From: Rhyacophila brunnea | Taxonomy: Eukaryota; Arthropoda; Insecta; Trichoptera; Rhyacophilidae | DNA length: 64,000 nt | Direction: 5' to 3' | Assembly (NCBI GenBank): GCA_022495005.1 | Contig: JAGYXB010001045.1 | Span: 310,001 to 374,000 of the forward strand | In this document: one piece after another, positions 10,252 through 22,089 of the stretch | Layout of the letters: every line of letters begins with the position of its first letter | Position numbering within the stretch: position 1 is the first letter of the stretch | Program-made: the position numbers and the translations under genes | The notes under the pieces: generated by a model | Told to the model about the DNA's origin: nothing | Seen by the model: the letters and a program-made list of their open reading frames with translations, nothing else | Databases searched by the model: none

Positions 10252-10540
10252 ATAATGTAATAGAATAAAGAAGTACGTGTCGACATCTAGCGCTCGCTCC
10301 GCCGAAGCTAGATACCAACTATTGTTTGTAAGAGGGAGACAGATTCTTCTTCCCCCTCTTATGTCGCACCTGTGTGTGGCGTGATAGTTGTCATCGGTTA
10401 TTTAGAGCACACGCTCATATAAAATGTGATCCTTCTGTATAATAATATTCATGCAGATTAATATAAATAAAGTTAATCGTATATTAAAACTACGTTGCTT
10501 ATTTACGATCCTCAAAACAATCCACAATTCCCAACAATAA
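10252..10540. mobile_element. Solo LTR with 4-bp target duplication
   Basis: The segment 10256-10536 begins TGTAATAG and ends CCCAACA, and is flanked by identical ATAA tetranucleotides (10252-10255 and 10537-10540). Inside it are a TATA-like TATAAAA (10418-10424) and a polyadenylation signal AATAAA (10466-10471) about 45 bp apart, the U3-R layout of an LTR. Length is 281 bp. There is no internal retroelement region beside it, so it is a solo LTR left by recombination. A 4-bp duplication is seen in several Gypsy-type groups. I do not assign a family. Confidence 0.65.
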
Positions 10541-10544
10541 TACT

Positions 10545-11245
10545 GGACCATTATTTGTTATGTTAGTTTAGGTTAGGTTTTCGTTCATGAATTTATGAAT
10601 TTTGCAAAAATCAGCAATGAAAATTGAATCATTAATGTTCATATTGAATCTAATAAAATTGGAGACCATATAGTATAAGGGCATCTATTTACGATAAGAA
10701 AGCTCATGGCGAACTGTGCCACGGCAAAAAAATTTACGTACAATTTACATGTAACTAAGATAATCTAAATAGGTTATTTATATAATAATATTAACATCAT
10801 CGAATTTTGTTAGATAAATAATATTCTTCTTTATTATGTAAATGTAATACCCTTTTACCTCTTCACAGATTTATTATAATATTATTCAATAAAATAGCCT
10901 CGTCAGGCATCCTGAAATATCATAAATTCATACGTGGAAATAATAAAATTCATCGAAAATTATTACCGATATCCAAGTACGTAATAAATAAATTGATCAC
11001 GGTCAAAATTTGACGTTTCTATATTATTTGATTAATGGCTTTCAAATATTCTAACAATAATTAATTATTTATTTGGTTGAGAAAAGGTCAGAGTGTATAA
11101 ATACATGATTTTAATGAATGAATCGCTCATAAAGTACGCAAATAACAAATACATTTTATGCAATGCAATGTTGGTTGATTTTTTTTGACACTATAACTTT
11201 CATTTATTTACACATCATTAATTATTGATATATTATTAAATAAAA
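10545..11245. other. No gene or clear repeat seen
   Basis: AT-rich sequence between the solo LTR and an M element. No coding signal. Confidence 0.45.
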
Positions 11246-11248
11246 AAA

Positions 11249-11678
11249 TACAAGATAAAAAGAACTTTTTATATACCACGTTTTTAAATTTTCTACTGAA
11301 TCATATAAACTTGACAATTCAATACAAATATAGAATACTGAAATGTCATTTTGATTTCCATAGTAACGCACGTAGGTATAATATATAAATAATTAAGTTG
11401 ATAGGACCACCCACTTAGCAAACAATGATAGTGGATTGGATTACGGATTTCTTCCGAAATAACTTTTCATACAAAACAGAATTAACTGAAAATGAATTCA
11501 ATTCTACTTAAAGATGGTCTACTTAAAGAAGTATTAAAAGAATGCATTGGCATCATATTATTCTAAAGGTTTCAAATGTCTAGTTAGTCGGGAAGTTAGT
11601 TAAAAATCGATTGCAAGATTTGTACTGGATAAACAACCACCGGACAAAAAAGATTACGAGCTAAGAAAAACGTGTTAG
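11249..11678 (-). mobile_element. Family M hairpin-rich element, copy 2
   Basis: Minus-strand copy starting with the subterminal hairpin (CAAGATAAAAAGAACTTTTT) and ACCACGTTTTTAAATTTT, and ending at AAAAACGTGTTAG. It carries the ACCACG end variant shared with the copies at 34801 and 60409. The central GTTGCTAGG/CCTAGCAAC hairpin is altered and part is replaced by unrelated bases. Confidence 0.85.
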
Positions 11679-11845
11679 TAACAACCAAATATAATAATTA
11701 TCGAATTTAAAAAATCTACTTTTATAATATTATGCAACTTGGTACTTTTTGATGACAGTTTACACGTGTGTCAATAAATATTATTAAACTCGCTTTAAAC
11801 TTTCAATCATAAGAGAATCATATTTATACATAGGCTTTTACCGAG

Positions 11846-12050
11846 TGGAGGTTGTATTAATAGATTTTTAATATCACGAGAAATGGGTGTTAGTCATTGT
11901 CTCGACCTACTATGTCCATCCTCTGGGTCTAACGACACATTTGAAAACAACATAATATGTACATTATCCTATTATGATTTTTCCGGACTCCGGATTTAAG
12001 CCTGGAACCCACGACATTAGAAGCCAACACGTTACCGTTCGGCTATCATA
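11846..12050 (-). mobile_element. Diverged SINE of family S
   Basis: Minus-strand order matches family S: a tRNA-like head around 12050-11985 with a degenerate B-box (GGCTTAAATCC), then a body matching TTTTCAAATGTGTC, GGTCGAGACAATGACTAACA and CCCATTTCTCGTGAT, ending at ACAACCTCCACTC. It is much more diverged than the other copies. Confidence 0.6.
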
Positions 12051-12054
12051 TGCG

Positions 12055-13305
12055 TACTCGTGTAGTTTGCTATTTATAATTATGTGTACCTACCATATGT
12101 ATACGGTGTGTTTAAGAATCAGATATGCTCATTGGTTGGGCCATTTATGTTCACATTCCACTCCTTATGTCCTCACCCACCTCCTAATCCCCAGTGTTAT
12201 TGTCACCAGACAATCAATAATCAATTACGGGTCAGGAGAGATGGTGTTACAAAGAACATTCGGTGGCATCGCATTAGCGGACGCGAGCGGGCTTCTAATA
12301 GCTTTCCGTCGCTTACGTGATTGACTCAATAGATACATACTCATTCATAATCCATCATCATCATTCATACACCCTCACATATAATCCATAAAACTGTGTC
12401 ACAAAGTGCGGGAGTGTACGAACCGGGTGAAAAAAACAACAGTTCCGCGCGAGCGAAAGTTGAAACCATACCATGGAGCCATCATACATCATCACAAAGA
12501 AGAGTGTCTGCCATTCTGTTCCATCGCCCCACCCCTAGATCCGAGCTTCTCATCTTCCCTTAAAAATAATTACAGTCCACTTAAAAAGCTCAACCACTTA
12601 TATTATATAATTAAGTGATATTTTGAGATGAAACATTTTTGTCATGCTAGATATTTAAATTTTCAAATACATTATTTTCATTAAATACTCGATGACTGAT
12701 TATTAAAATAAATTAATTTAGTCTAACGGTTGCTATCTGAAAGTAATCGGAAACTGTGTTGCAAAGCATTATAGAAATATTATCAAGTCCCACACTATAC
12801 CATAATTGGTCCCATTGAGAGAAGTGCCGATCAGCTTGTATGTTTAGTTTGTTTATTGGTTATACTATGATATGGATAGCTTGGAATAATTAAGGCATGC
12901 ACCGCATCCATCGCATCTATGGACCACCTACTTATTACTAAAACGGTTTTTTAAATTAAAGACGTATTGCGATAAGAATGAATTCACGGTAACCTACGTA
13001 ATAATAATGCATTAAAATATTATATGATATTAGTGGAAGAAAAATTCGGTTGAATCTAATCCAATAATTATCTACTTAATTCAATTATACCTTAAAATAA
13101 GGAAATACTCTTACAAGACACCAATTAAAACTCCTCCCTTATTCATCTATGTTTTGCATCTCTACAATATCAGTTCTGTACAATATTATTGACAAAAGTG
13201 CATATTTTTCAAGGCCAAAGAATTTAAGTTTTTCTGTCCTTAAAATGAATATTATTAAGTATATAAGTATTATTTGGTGTACTACATCGTTACGTATTTT
13301 TATTA
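12055..13305. other. No gene called; a few less AT-rich patches
   Basis: 12150-12550 is somewhat less AT-rich and has overlapping frames of 70-116 codons on the plus strand. They show no recognisable domain, and frames with and without sense overlap there. 13149-13391 frames overlap the next M element. I see nothing to support a host gene. Confidence 0.35.
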
Positions 13306-13308
13306 TTA

Positions 13309-13733
13309 TTACAACGTGTTTGTTTGTCCGGTGTTTGTTTGTCCGGTACAAATCTTGCAATCGATTTTTAACTAACTTCCCGACTAGCTAGACATTTGAA
13401 ACTTTTAGAATATATCAGAACACGATGCCAATGCATTTTTTTAATACTTTTATCTTTAAGTAGAATTATTCATTTTTTGTTAATTCTGTTTTGTATGAAA
13501 AGTTATTTCGATACTATTATTGGTTGCTAGGGGGTCCTAGCAATTAATTATTATTAAATAATATATACGTGCGTTACTATGGAAATCAATATGAAATGAC
13601 ATTTCATTATTCAGTATTTCTATCAAGTACAAATGTTTTTGATCGTTTCAGCTAGTCAAGTCAAGTTTATTTGATTCAACAAAAAATTTAAAAACGTTGT
13701 TACAAGATAAAAAGTTCTTTTTATCGTGTAATT
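13309..13733 (+). mobile_element. Family M hairpin-rich element, copy 3
   Basis: Starts ACAACGTGTTTGTTTGTCCG with a short duplicated TTTGTTTGTCCGG phrase, runs through CTTCCCGACTAGCTAGAC, TATATCAGAACACGATGCCA and CACGTATATAT (inverse), and ends with AAAACGTTGTTACAAGATAA and the terminal AAAAAGTTCTTTTT hairpin. Confidence 0.85.
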
Positions 13734-13739
13734 ATTTAC

Positions 13740-15195
13740 TTGATGTCCTAAAGTTTACAAGGTTTTGGTATTATGCATTAAGAATAGAACATTATATGTA
13801 AATATTGTCACCGAAAAACGAATGATTAAGTTCAAAATGAACGTCAGGAAGCTTCCCGAATGGGATATCTTTACAAGGATTATAAGTGGTTAATAATATG
13901 ACACACATCATGTATGTAGATTCATAATATTATGTACTGTCAGGCTCGAAGACCTATTATCTTAAAATAAAACGCGGTTTTACTTTTATATCAAATAGCC
14001 CTTTCTCTAACAAAGTACAAAATTAATATTTACCTCTCGATTTCCACTTGAAGTCCACTTGAACTGATCGCAAGTTTTCATCGAAAACTATCATCCCTTA
14101 TCACGAATGGCGTTATCGGAAAGCCACCTCTAAGCCTCCAAATAATCCGATAAAAGCTTTCGGTTTGCGCTTTTAGAGCCCACGCAAAACTTTAATCGAT
14201 TGAAAAGCTCCGCCGGATGATTTGATTGAGCCCTCAAATGGATATAGACATTTAAAAAACGGCCCTCATTGAGTAGCTTGAACCTGGAATTGGATTAATT
14301 TTTTGACACATTTCATTCAAAAAAAACTTACAAAGTATTACAACAAGACATTGGACATGAAAGTGTTTGAATTATAACTAGAATGAATCTAATAAATGAC
14401 GACGATTCAACTGCGATTTTAGTGTCGTTAAATTGGTAATTATGTTAAAATAATATACTTAGTTTAAGTTAGGAGATTATTTTTTAGATTACAAAAATTT
14501 AAAATATAATAATGAAAAGTTATTGCAACCAGCAAATTTTCCATGTATACATTATAATATAGTTAAGCCTAACAAGATAGAGAGTAAGAATAACATAAAT
14601 ATAAAGAAATTACATAAGAAAATTACACAATAATTAAATTATATACAAAAAAAAGTAACATAAAAAAATATATATATATAAATATATACCTACATATCTA
14701 TTTATACAAAATTTTGGAAATAGCGTATGAATGAAACAGGTGAATTATTAAAAGGATCAACGGTGGAGAAATACGTATTATAATTTAAACAAGAGCGCCG
14801 AATAAAAGAGTTTTGTGCATAATTAGAACCACTACGACTGATATGGTACAAAGTTTGGTTTCGCCTAAATCTTGATGGATAATGGAAACCCACCCTTTTG
14901 AGTAGGTTTGGCGAGTCAACAAAACCATTGATAATTTAAAAAGAAAATATTGATCAGATATAGAACATCAACTTTCCAAAGATGGTACCATAAAAGTTGC
15001 AGTGGTCGAAATATAATTAGATAATGAATAATTTATGAAAGTATCAGTTACAATTTTATATTATTCATAACTGCATATTTTGAGAATTTCGTTTTTATTA
15101 CTACAGTTCACATGGTAATTAATAAACCAGACCAAAACAGATGTGAACAAATGTCCGAAAGTTGTATCAAAAATATTTAAGAATTTGTTCTGAAC
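13740..15195. other. No gene seen; AT microsatellite near 14665-14700
   Basis: Mostly AT-rich single-copy-looking sequence, with an A-rich and (TA)n stretch near 14640-14700. The 63-codon minus-strand frame at 14702-14893 has no recognisable domain. Confidence 0.4.
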
Positions 15196-15345
15196 ATTTA
15201 GAAACATCTAACCTGAAGAGACCGGTAGTTTTGAGCAGCCTCCAGTAAAGGCGAAGTAGAGGATGGGCATCGGCGCACTGGAACGACCAAGTGAAGGAGC
15301 TAACTGGGGACAGCATTCACACTGCCCTAATAAATGCATCATAAT
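15195..15345 (+). mobile_element. Non-LTR retrotransposon C-terminal shard
   Basis: GAAGAGACCGGTAGT, then GGCGAAGTAGAGGATGGGCA and GGCGCACTGGAACGACCAAG, reads in one frame as a WASAHWNDQVKE-like peptide of the kind found near non-LTR polyprotein C-termini. A related but diverged stretch is at 59035-59130. Frames are broken. Confidence 0.4.
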
Positions 15346-15439
15346 CCGATCAGTAATCTTCGTGTCAGTCAGATCTCAGTCTCCACATCCTGGTCACTCA
15401 GCGGTCTCGTCCCATTACAACGAGACCTGTTAAGCTTTT

Positions 15440-15735
15440 CATATATTAAATATTATCTTCACAAGAGAGAAGAAAATAAATATAATAAAAAAAAAACATA
15501 TTATAAGTACAAATTTATATAGAAAAATAAAATTTTGAAAACAAAATACTCCCTTCGGGGAGTGCATATGCTAGTCTTGACACGAGGAAACGGTTCCGAC
15601 CCAGAATAGATCGTGGCTGCGACCACGAAGGTAATTGACAGGCGGATGTAAATTCAAATTATTTGGGATACCAGAATTGGAAACCATCCCTCGCGATAAT
15701 AGGCAAAAATTGATGAAATTGACATATCGAGTACA
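15440..15735 (-). mobile_element. Jockey-like non-LTR element, 3' end (copy i)
   Basis: Shares its order with 27640-28160 and 63560-64000. The 3' UTR side (ACAAGAGAGAAGA, GAAAAATAAAATTTTGAAAA) is followed by GGGGAGTGCAT, CTTGACACGAGGAAACGGTT, GGCTGCGACCAC, GTAATTGACAGGCG and AATTGGAAACCATCCCTCGC. This copy is an empty site for the MITE found at 28133: here AATTCAAATTATTTGGGATA runs straight into CCAGAATTGGAAACC. Confidence 0.75.
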
Positions 15736-15861
15736 ATTTTTTTTCGACTGTTATGCGGGCATTCGTAGTCTGATCTGATATTCAAAATGACTTTAATTAT
15801 TATTCATCATAGTCTTTTTTCATCTTCACTTTTATGTACTAAAGCTATATTTTATTTTATT

Positions 15862-16320
15862 TTACAACGTTTTATTAGCTCGTATTCTTGTTTATCCAGT
15901 ACAAATCTTGCAATCGATTTGTAACTAACTTCCCGACTAGCTAGACATTTGAAACATTTAGAATATATCAGAACACGATGCCAATGCATTCTTTTAATAC
16001 TTTTAGCCATCTTTAAGCAGAATTGAATTCATTTTCAGTTAATTTTTTTTGTGGTGAAAGTTATTTCAGAAAAATCCGTAAAAAGTAAAAGACTATTATT
16101 GGTTGCTAAGGGGGTGGTCCTAGCAACTAAATTATTTATATATACGTGCGTTACTATGGAAATCAAAATTAAAAGTCAAAATGACGTTTCAGTATTCTAT
16201 ATTATTTGTTTGTTTTTTATTTACTTAATATCAAGTACAAGTTTGAGTATATTGAGCATAATAATTCAACAGAAAATTTAAAAACGTTGTCTATAAAAAG
16301 TTCTTTTTATCATGTAATTA
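15862..16320 (+). mobile_element. Family M hairpin-rich element, copy 4
   Basis: Complete-looking copy from TTACAACGTTTTATTAGCTC to TTTTTATCATGTAATTA. It contains TTGTTTATCCAGTACAAATC, CCCGACTAGCTAGACATTTG, GTTGCTAAGGGGGTGG with CCTAGCAAC, and the terminal AAAAAGTTCTTTTT hairpin. A 76-codon frame here is a by-product of the repeat. Confidence 0.9.
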
Positions 16321-16799
16321 TTTTCTTATATGGTTATTAAAAGTTTTTGTTAGGTACACAATTTAAAAGTTGAATCAAACCTCGAGATACATACTAAAAC
16401 ATTTGAAGTCAACTTTTCTATCTGACGTTAGACATTGTCAATCATTTATATCCAAATTGACGGAGAAGTAAGTTGGGTACGACGATATTACGTTGGTACT
16501 AACGCTGTCAGAACTATAAACGTCATGTCGCCTGCCAAATCCCAGCAACTTATACGATTTTCATTTACTTCTGACATTGATAAGCGTTAATGCCGTCAAA
16601 AGGTGCTCGAACTAAATTTGTTATAACTATCTATCTGGAATATACCTAATGATAAAGTTTTAGTGAATGGTAGTATTCGTACCTACTATAATTTTTTATT
16701 GAACATTTTACTAACCATCTATGAAATTTTTAAATTAATAAAATAATTTTTATTTGGTAGTGAGTCTGGAATATTTATATTTGACGTCTATAACACTAT

Positions 16800-17220
16800 A
16801 ACAGGACGCTAAATATGAAAGCAGCTGAAATGGTGGACTGCTTTGAGAGAAAGATCCTGAGGCGGATATACGGACCCATGAATGATGGTGGGGAGTGGGG
16901 AGTGGAGAATTAGGTACAACACGGAACTATACCGCTTATACCAAGATTCAAAACTCTCTACCTTCTAAACTGGGCAGGCCATGTCCAGTGCATGCCTGAG
17001 TCACGGATACCGAAAAAGATCCTTGAAGAAAACCCAGGAAAGGAAAAGGCCAGTGAGAAAGCCACGCACACGATGGGGTGATAACATTACAAAAGATGCC
17101 AACTAGCTACTAAAAATCAGGAACTGGAAAAGACGTGCAGAGGACCGTTCCGGCTGGAGGACGGCGGTGGAGGAGGCCAGGGCTTGACTTGAGCTGTAGC
17201 GCCATTGGAGAAGAACACTA
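16800..17220 (+). mobile_element. Degenerate non-LTR retrotransposon C-terminus
   Basis: Broken frames read ...FERKILRRIYGPM, then LLNWAGHVQCMPESRIPKKI, then R-rich PRTRWGDNI and an AEDRSGWRTAVEEARA-like end. That order (RKILRRIYGP, GHV.RMPE.R.P, RGRP..RW, A.DR..WR..V.EA) is the standard C-terminal module of several insect non-LTR polyproteins. At least two frameshifts and an in-frame stop are present. It is a different family from the RTE-like copies at 6500 and 37312. Confidence 0.75.
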
Positions 17221-17224
17221 TTAC

Positions 17225-17760
17225 AGGTATGTCTAACTTAATCTTCCCGTAACGATGTTAATAAATTCCATCCGTGCCGGTCACCTTGGGTTACCCTACT
17301 AAATTTAAGATTGACACCTAATAAAATTATTACTTTAATACGTTTAACATGAAATTTAAAAACAAAAAAAATATTCTTTTAAAAACAGCATAGGTAGGTT
17401 TAAAAAAAAGAAATAGATCAGTGTTAAGTTATTAAACAGGAGAAAGTGTAAATACAAAAATTATAAATTAGATAAAAGTAAGTAAACCAAATAAGCTAAG
17501 TGGAACCTATTTTAAGAATTTATAAAACAATGACCACCTTTACTATCCTCACGTAGGTGAAATATATCAACATCCGAAGTGATATTTGGTTGAACAGAAT
17601 TATTGCACTCCCAATTGGCATCACCAATGCTAGATTAGTTCTGCACTTTGGGAGAACAAAAAAATGATGCTCCCGATTTCTAATATAATTATCAGAGACA
17701 CACAAGTCAATACTATAAAGAATGGCAGAGTTCTCATTTACACCATGTATAAATCGAAAA
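17225..17760. other. No gene seen
   Basis: AT-rich stretch. The 120-codon minus-strand frame at 17520-17882 runs into the SINE and is not gene-like. Confidence 0.45.
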
Positions 17761-17765
17761 ACAAT

Positions 17766-18008
17766 CTCGGTGGCCGCGCGGCTTAAGCGTTGGACTATCA
17801 CGCCTTGGGTCCCAGGTTTGAATCCTGGGTCTGGCAAGTACACATATTGTTTTTCAATTTGTGTGTGAGTCAGGGTGTGCACCTAATCTGACCTAGGCTG
17901 ACATCCATTTCTCGTAAAAAATAAAATCTGTTAATACAAACCTCTACTTTGTGGAGACCCATATGATTCTATTAGGGTCGGACATGGTCGAATAATAAAT
18001 CGAAAAAA
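17766..18008 (+). mobile_element. tRNA-derived SINE (family S), plus-strand copy
   Basis: Clear plus-strand copy. The A-box region GTGGCCGCGCGGCTTAAGCG is followed by the B-box GGTTTGAATCC and then GGGTCTGGCAAGTACACA, ATTGTTTTTCAATTTGTGTG, the GACATCCATTTCTCGTAAAA phrase and TAGGGTCGGACATGGTCG. The end is an A-rich tail, AATAATAAATCGAAAAAA. The head plus ~150-bp body matches the copies at 5693 and 35271 along its length. Confidence 0.9.
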
Positions 18009-18011
18009 TAC

Positions 18012-18630
18012 ATGGCCAAATATTTATATCATCTAGCATTTAAACTACAGTATGCAAGCATACCTAAGAGAAAGCCAGTTGTATGAAGACACGGATAGTA
18101 TCAATACAAACTTTAATAAAGGAGCTTTAAAAATTTGTAAGTCCATTGGTTGACCGATACTACACTGTATTAATCTAATTATTGTGTAAATGGATATGAT
18201 ATGGGTATTATTAATAAATATAAATTAAAAACTCCAATATAGAGTTTTGCGGAATATATTTCACTAAATTAATAAAGTGTTTAATATACATTCAATGTAT
18301 AATCGACAAACGAATAGTTCTCATTCTGAATTTTTTGACCTATTTAGGAAGGGTATGCCTTTCGTTGATTTAACAATAATTAACAATGAAAGCGAAAAAG
18401 TCATGGTAGATTAATTGGGGTGTGTGTTTGTTTGTTTACTTTACGTTGTCTAAATGCCTTTCCTGCTGTGACCTCACGCAACCGATTACAAACGTCGAAA
18501 GCAGCTAGAAGCGGCCTATTGTTGTATCATTAATCATTATACATTTTTATAGTCATTCTTAATGTTTTCGATGCCTACATTTTTATTCGATTTTTTTTAA
18601 TTCGTATAATTATGAATTTACAATTAATGT
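18012..18630. other. No gene seen
   Basis: AT-rich single-copy-looking sequence with no coding signal. Confidence 0.45.
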
Positions 18631-18635
18631 TTATT

Positions 18636-19089
18636 TTACAACGTTTTATTAGCTCGTATTCTTATTTATCCGGTGGTTCTTTGTCCGGTACAAATCTTGG
18701 AATTGATTTGTAAATAACTTCCCGACTAGCTAGACATTTAAAACTTTTAGAATATATCAGAACACGATGCCAATGCATTATTTTAATACTTTTAGCCATC
18801 TTTAAGTAGAAGTGAAATCATTTTCAGTTAATTCTGTATTGTATGAAAAGTTATTTTGACATCATTATTGGTTGCAAGGGGTCTGGGGTCATAGCAACTA
18901 AATTATTAATATAATATATGTGCGTTACTACGGAAATCAATATGACATGTCAAAATGACATTTCAGTATTATTTCTATCAAGTACAATTTTTTTTGTACG
19001 TTTAAGCTAGTCAAGTCAAGTTTATATTATTCAACAGAAAATTTAAAAACGTTGTAAGTATATAAAAAGTTCTTTTTATCTTGTAATTA
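18636..19089 (+). mobile_element. Family M hairpin-rich element, copy 5
   Basis: From TTACAACGTTTTATTAGCTC to TTTTTATCTTGTAATTA. It keeps the central hairpin (GGTTGCAAGGGG...), the GACATGTCAAAATGACATTT palindrome and the terminal AAAAAGTTCTTTTT hairpin. It lies in opposite orientation to copy 6, about 280 bp away. Confidence 0.9.
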
Positions 19090-19367
19090 TTATTGTGCAT
19101 TTTCGTTCCGGGAAAACAGCTATTGGTTAGGGATAATGATTTATTTCACGAGCGCAAGTTTCTTTTAGTAGAGATATAGGTACAATAAAGTTTTCGATCA
19201 AACTAACGAAAAGATTTGGCACGGAAATATTTATACTGACACTTTGACGGACTTGTTCTGACTGCATAGCTATGCCATCGTTTTTGTAAACGAAAAATAT
19301 TATAAACGTACTTTGAAAATTTGAGATATAGAATGTTACTTAATCTTCTATATAATATTATATAACT

Positions 19368-19734
19368 CGACTTGACTAGCTTAAACGGTCAAAAAAAATG
19401 TACTTGATAGAAATAATACTGAAATGTCATTTTGATTTCCATAGTAACGCACGTATATATTAATAATTTAGTTGCTAGGACCCCAGACCCCTAGCGACCA
19501 ATAATGGTGTCAAAATAACTTTTCATACAAAACAGAATTAACTGAAAATGAATTCAATTCTACTTAAAGATGACTAAAAATATTAAAAGAATGCATTGGC
19601 ATTGTGTTCTGATATATTCTAAAAGTTTCAAATGTTTAGCTAATCGGGAAGATAGTTAAAAATTGATTGCAAGATTTGTACCGGACAAAGAACCACCGGA
19701 CAAAAAAGAATACGAGCTAAGAAAAACGTTGTAA
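19368..19734 (-). mobile_element. Family M hairpin-rich element, copy 6 (one end lost)
   Basis: Begins inside the element at CGACTTGACTAGCTTAAACG, so it lacks the terminal hairpin end. It finishes at GAAAAACGTTGTAA. With copy 5 it forms a tail-to-tail inverted pair. Confidence 0.88.
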
Positions 19735-19739
19735 TAAAA

Positions 19740-20570
19740 AGTACGTTTTGTTTAGATTTAACACACCAAAAATGATTGTTGTTGATACATTATAAATATT
19801 GCATAAATTCTAACATTAATTCACTTGCGATGATCGCGTAGTACGGATCATTCGATGACTAATCATTCATCTGACATAATGTAAAAAAATATTCGAAAAA
19901 TGAATATGCAAATAATATTATATTTTATTATTTATGTGAATAGCCCTATATTCAAGAGAGCCGGGGAGATATCTTACGATGATTTTAATATCAAGTTTCA
20001 AGGCACAAGAGTGCCTTCAAGTGGAGAGTACCTAAGTTAATTAAATTGGCCCAACAGAGCGTATTGTTTTTGAAGCCAGCAGCAGTGTTCTTTTAAAGTA
20101 AGAGTGGACTTCTCGGAAACTATAATGGGATATTATTTATTCGTAGTCATTATTCCAAACAACGCAGTACCGGAGAGCGAAATGAAATTCCATGTTATTA
20201 AAATAGATTAATATTAATATAAGGTAGGTACAGGAAGTAAATTGAGTACCACATAAAATGTAATATTTTGGATAATTTAAATATTTCGAAATTTAAATAT
20301 TAACAAACTCTGTTTTCCACTATCTATGATCAAAATTTTAGCCGAATATTCGAATATTCTACACGAGTGAAGAGTGTCCATTATTTTGTTCAATAATAAA
20401 TTAGGTAATCGAAAATTGTTATGAAACGTAATCAAAAATAAGTAAATATTAACAAAATTAATGGACTTGCTGAATGTATTACTAGTGGGTATCTAATATA
20501 ATATCATCTACTACGGTATTTCCAACACTAGTTTTCGTACTTGCTTCTATTATACTTAGTATTAAAGTTA
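19740..20570. other. No gene seen
   Basis: AT-rich sequence without a coherent frame, pol III box or repeat partner. Confidence 0.45.
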
Positions 20571-20577
20571 TCCCCGG

Positions 20578-20770
20578 CCATGTCCGATCCTAATAATATC
20601 ATATGGGCCTCCACAGAGTAGAGGTTTGTATTAACAGATTTTGTTTTTACGAGAAATGGATGTCAGCTACTTGCTCAACCTATTAGTTCCATACTCTGAC
20701 TCATACAAAAATTGAAAAACAATAAATGTATCCAGACCCAGGATTCGAACTTGGGACCCACGATAGGAGA
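20578..20770 (-). mobile_element. SINE of family S, head truncated
   Basis: Body and B-box match family S (CCATGTCCGATCCTAATA, TGGGCCTCCACAGAGTAGAG, GGATTCGAACTTGGGACCCA). The sequence leaves the family before the A-box and lacks a long A tail. Confidence 0.8.
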
Positions 20771-20774
20771 GCCC

Positions 20775-21950
20775 GTACTGAATTAACTTGAACGTAGAAG
20801 GGTAAGTTACTACCACGACGTATTATAGTCGTGGGTCCTGGTTTCCTGGTGGAGCCCAGGATTTCCGAAAAGGTGTGCGTCGGACAATACCGTGAGAGAG
20901 TCGTCAGTTTTCCGTTAGCCACTTGACCGTTTTTTATTTGACTCTTTAATGCTGTTTACGTAGGGTTTTACTCGAAAATTATTTTTTTTATATTATTAAT
21001 AAGTGTTTATAGTAAGGCAATCATATTTATTAATTATTTTATTATAACAGACTGTATGAGTTTGGCCCTGTATCTTAACACATGGAATGTTCTTTTTTGT
21101 GGCGGAAAAGGAGGTGAATACCATCGCTCTGTTTTAGTTTTACATCTATATGACAAAATTATGGTATAATAACTTCGAAATCGATTGTTTGTTTATTGTA
21201 GCACTGATTCCGGAGTAGATAGTTATCATAACCATGAGTTGGCTGCAAATTAGCTAATATAATTATTTAGTCGTATTTGTCATGTTCGTGCGAGATGTAA
21301 TTATACCATGATGGCCGCTTCACTAGTTTCAAACATATCAACAACTATGAAGTTAGTTGCAACAAGTGGACATACCATCACACCTTCCACAGTTTCCTCG
21401 AGCGAACGTCGCATCTCTCATCCATTGTGAAATTGTCATCATCATTCGTCCCAAAACTAAATAAAACCGTGAGAGTGACATTCCGAACCATCCGTTAGTG
21501 CGTGAACACTGAACCGGCTCCAGCGCTCGCCAGCCCTCTCAACATAAAAGGTCAGCGTCTGGCATCATGTTAAACCCTACCTTCTAGATCCGTTATGCAC
21601 CAACCTACATCTTCAAATTATAGTGCACTGCTAAAACCACCATCAATATACATATATAGGTACTTACTTATATATGTAGAATACACTTTGGAGGAGGCCT
21701 TCACCCGATGAGGGGTTCTTAAAAACCAAACACACTAATTACATACCATTTTTCAATTTATAAACATTATCATGCTAATAGTATTATATACAAAAATTAA
21801 AAATCTTAATATATATAATATGTATTATACAAAAATATAAAAACATAATAATAATTAATATTATATAAACTAGAAAATAAGTAGATAATACATCCATAGA
21901 TAGATATATATACATAATAGATATACCATATATATAGATAATAGGTATTC
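20775..21950. other. No gene called
   Basis: 21350-21600 is less AT-rich, but frames are short and no domain is recognisable. A 73-codon minus frame (20701-20922) overlaps the SINE. I see no RNA gene. Confidence 0.4.
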
Positions 21951-21956
21951 ATAGGT

Positions 21957-22082
21957 TATATATATATATATATATATATATTCATTAGATATAGTCATTT
22001 AACTGTCATTTACTTTTGTTTGTAAGAAATAAAGGCACTTTTTTATTTTATTTATTTATTTATATATATATATGAATATACA
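21957..22082. repeat. (TA)n and (TTTA)n microsatellites
   Basis: Uninterrupted TA run at about 21957-21981, then TTTTATTTTATTTATTTATT and another TA run to about 22075. Confidence 0.9.
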
Positions 22083-22089
22083 TATATAA

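Noticed and set aside
11974..12618. Overlapping frames of 70-116 codons as exons
   Set aside because: Several frames overlap on the same strand, none resembles a known family, and the first starts inside a diverged SINE.
9605..19734. Regularly repeated M copies as a CRISPR-like or satellite array
   Set aside because: Spacing and orientation vary, copies are ~450 bp with unrelated sequence between them, and the context is eukaryotic.
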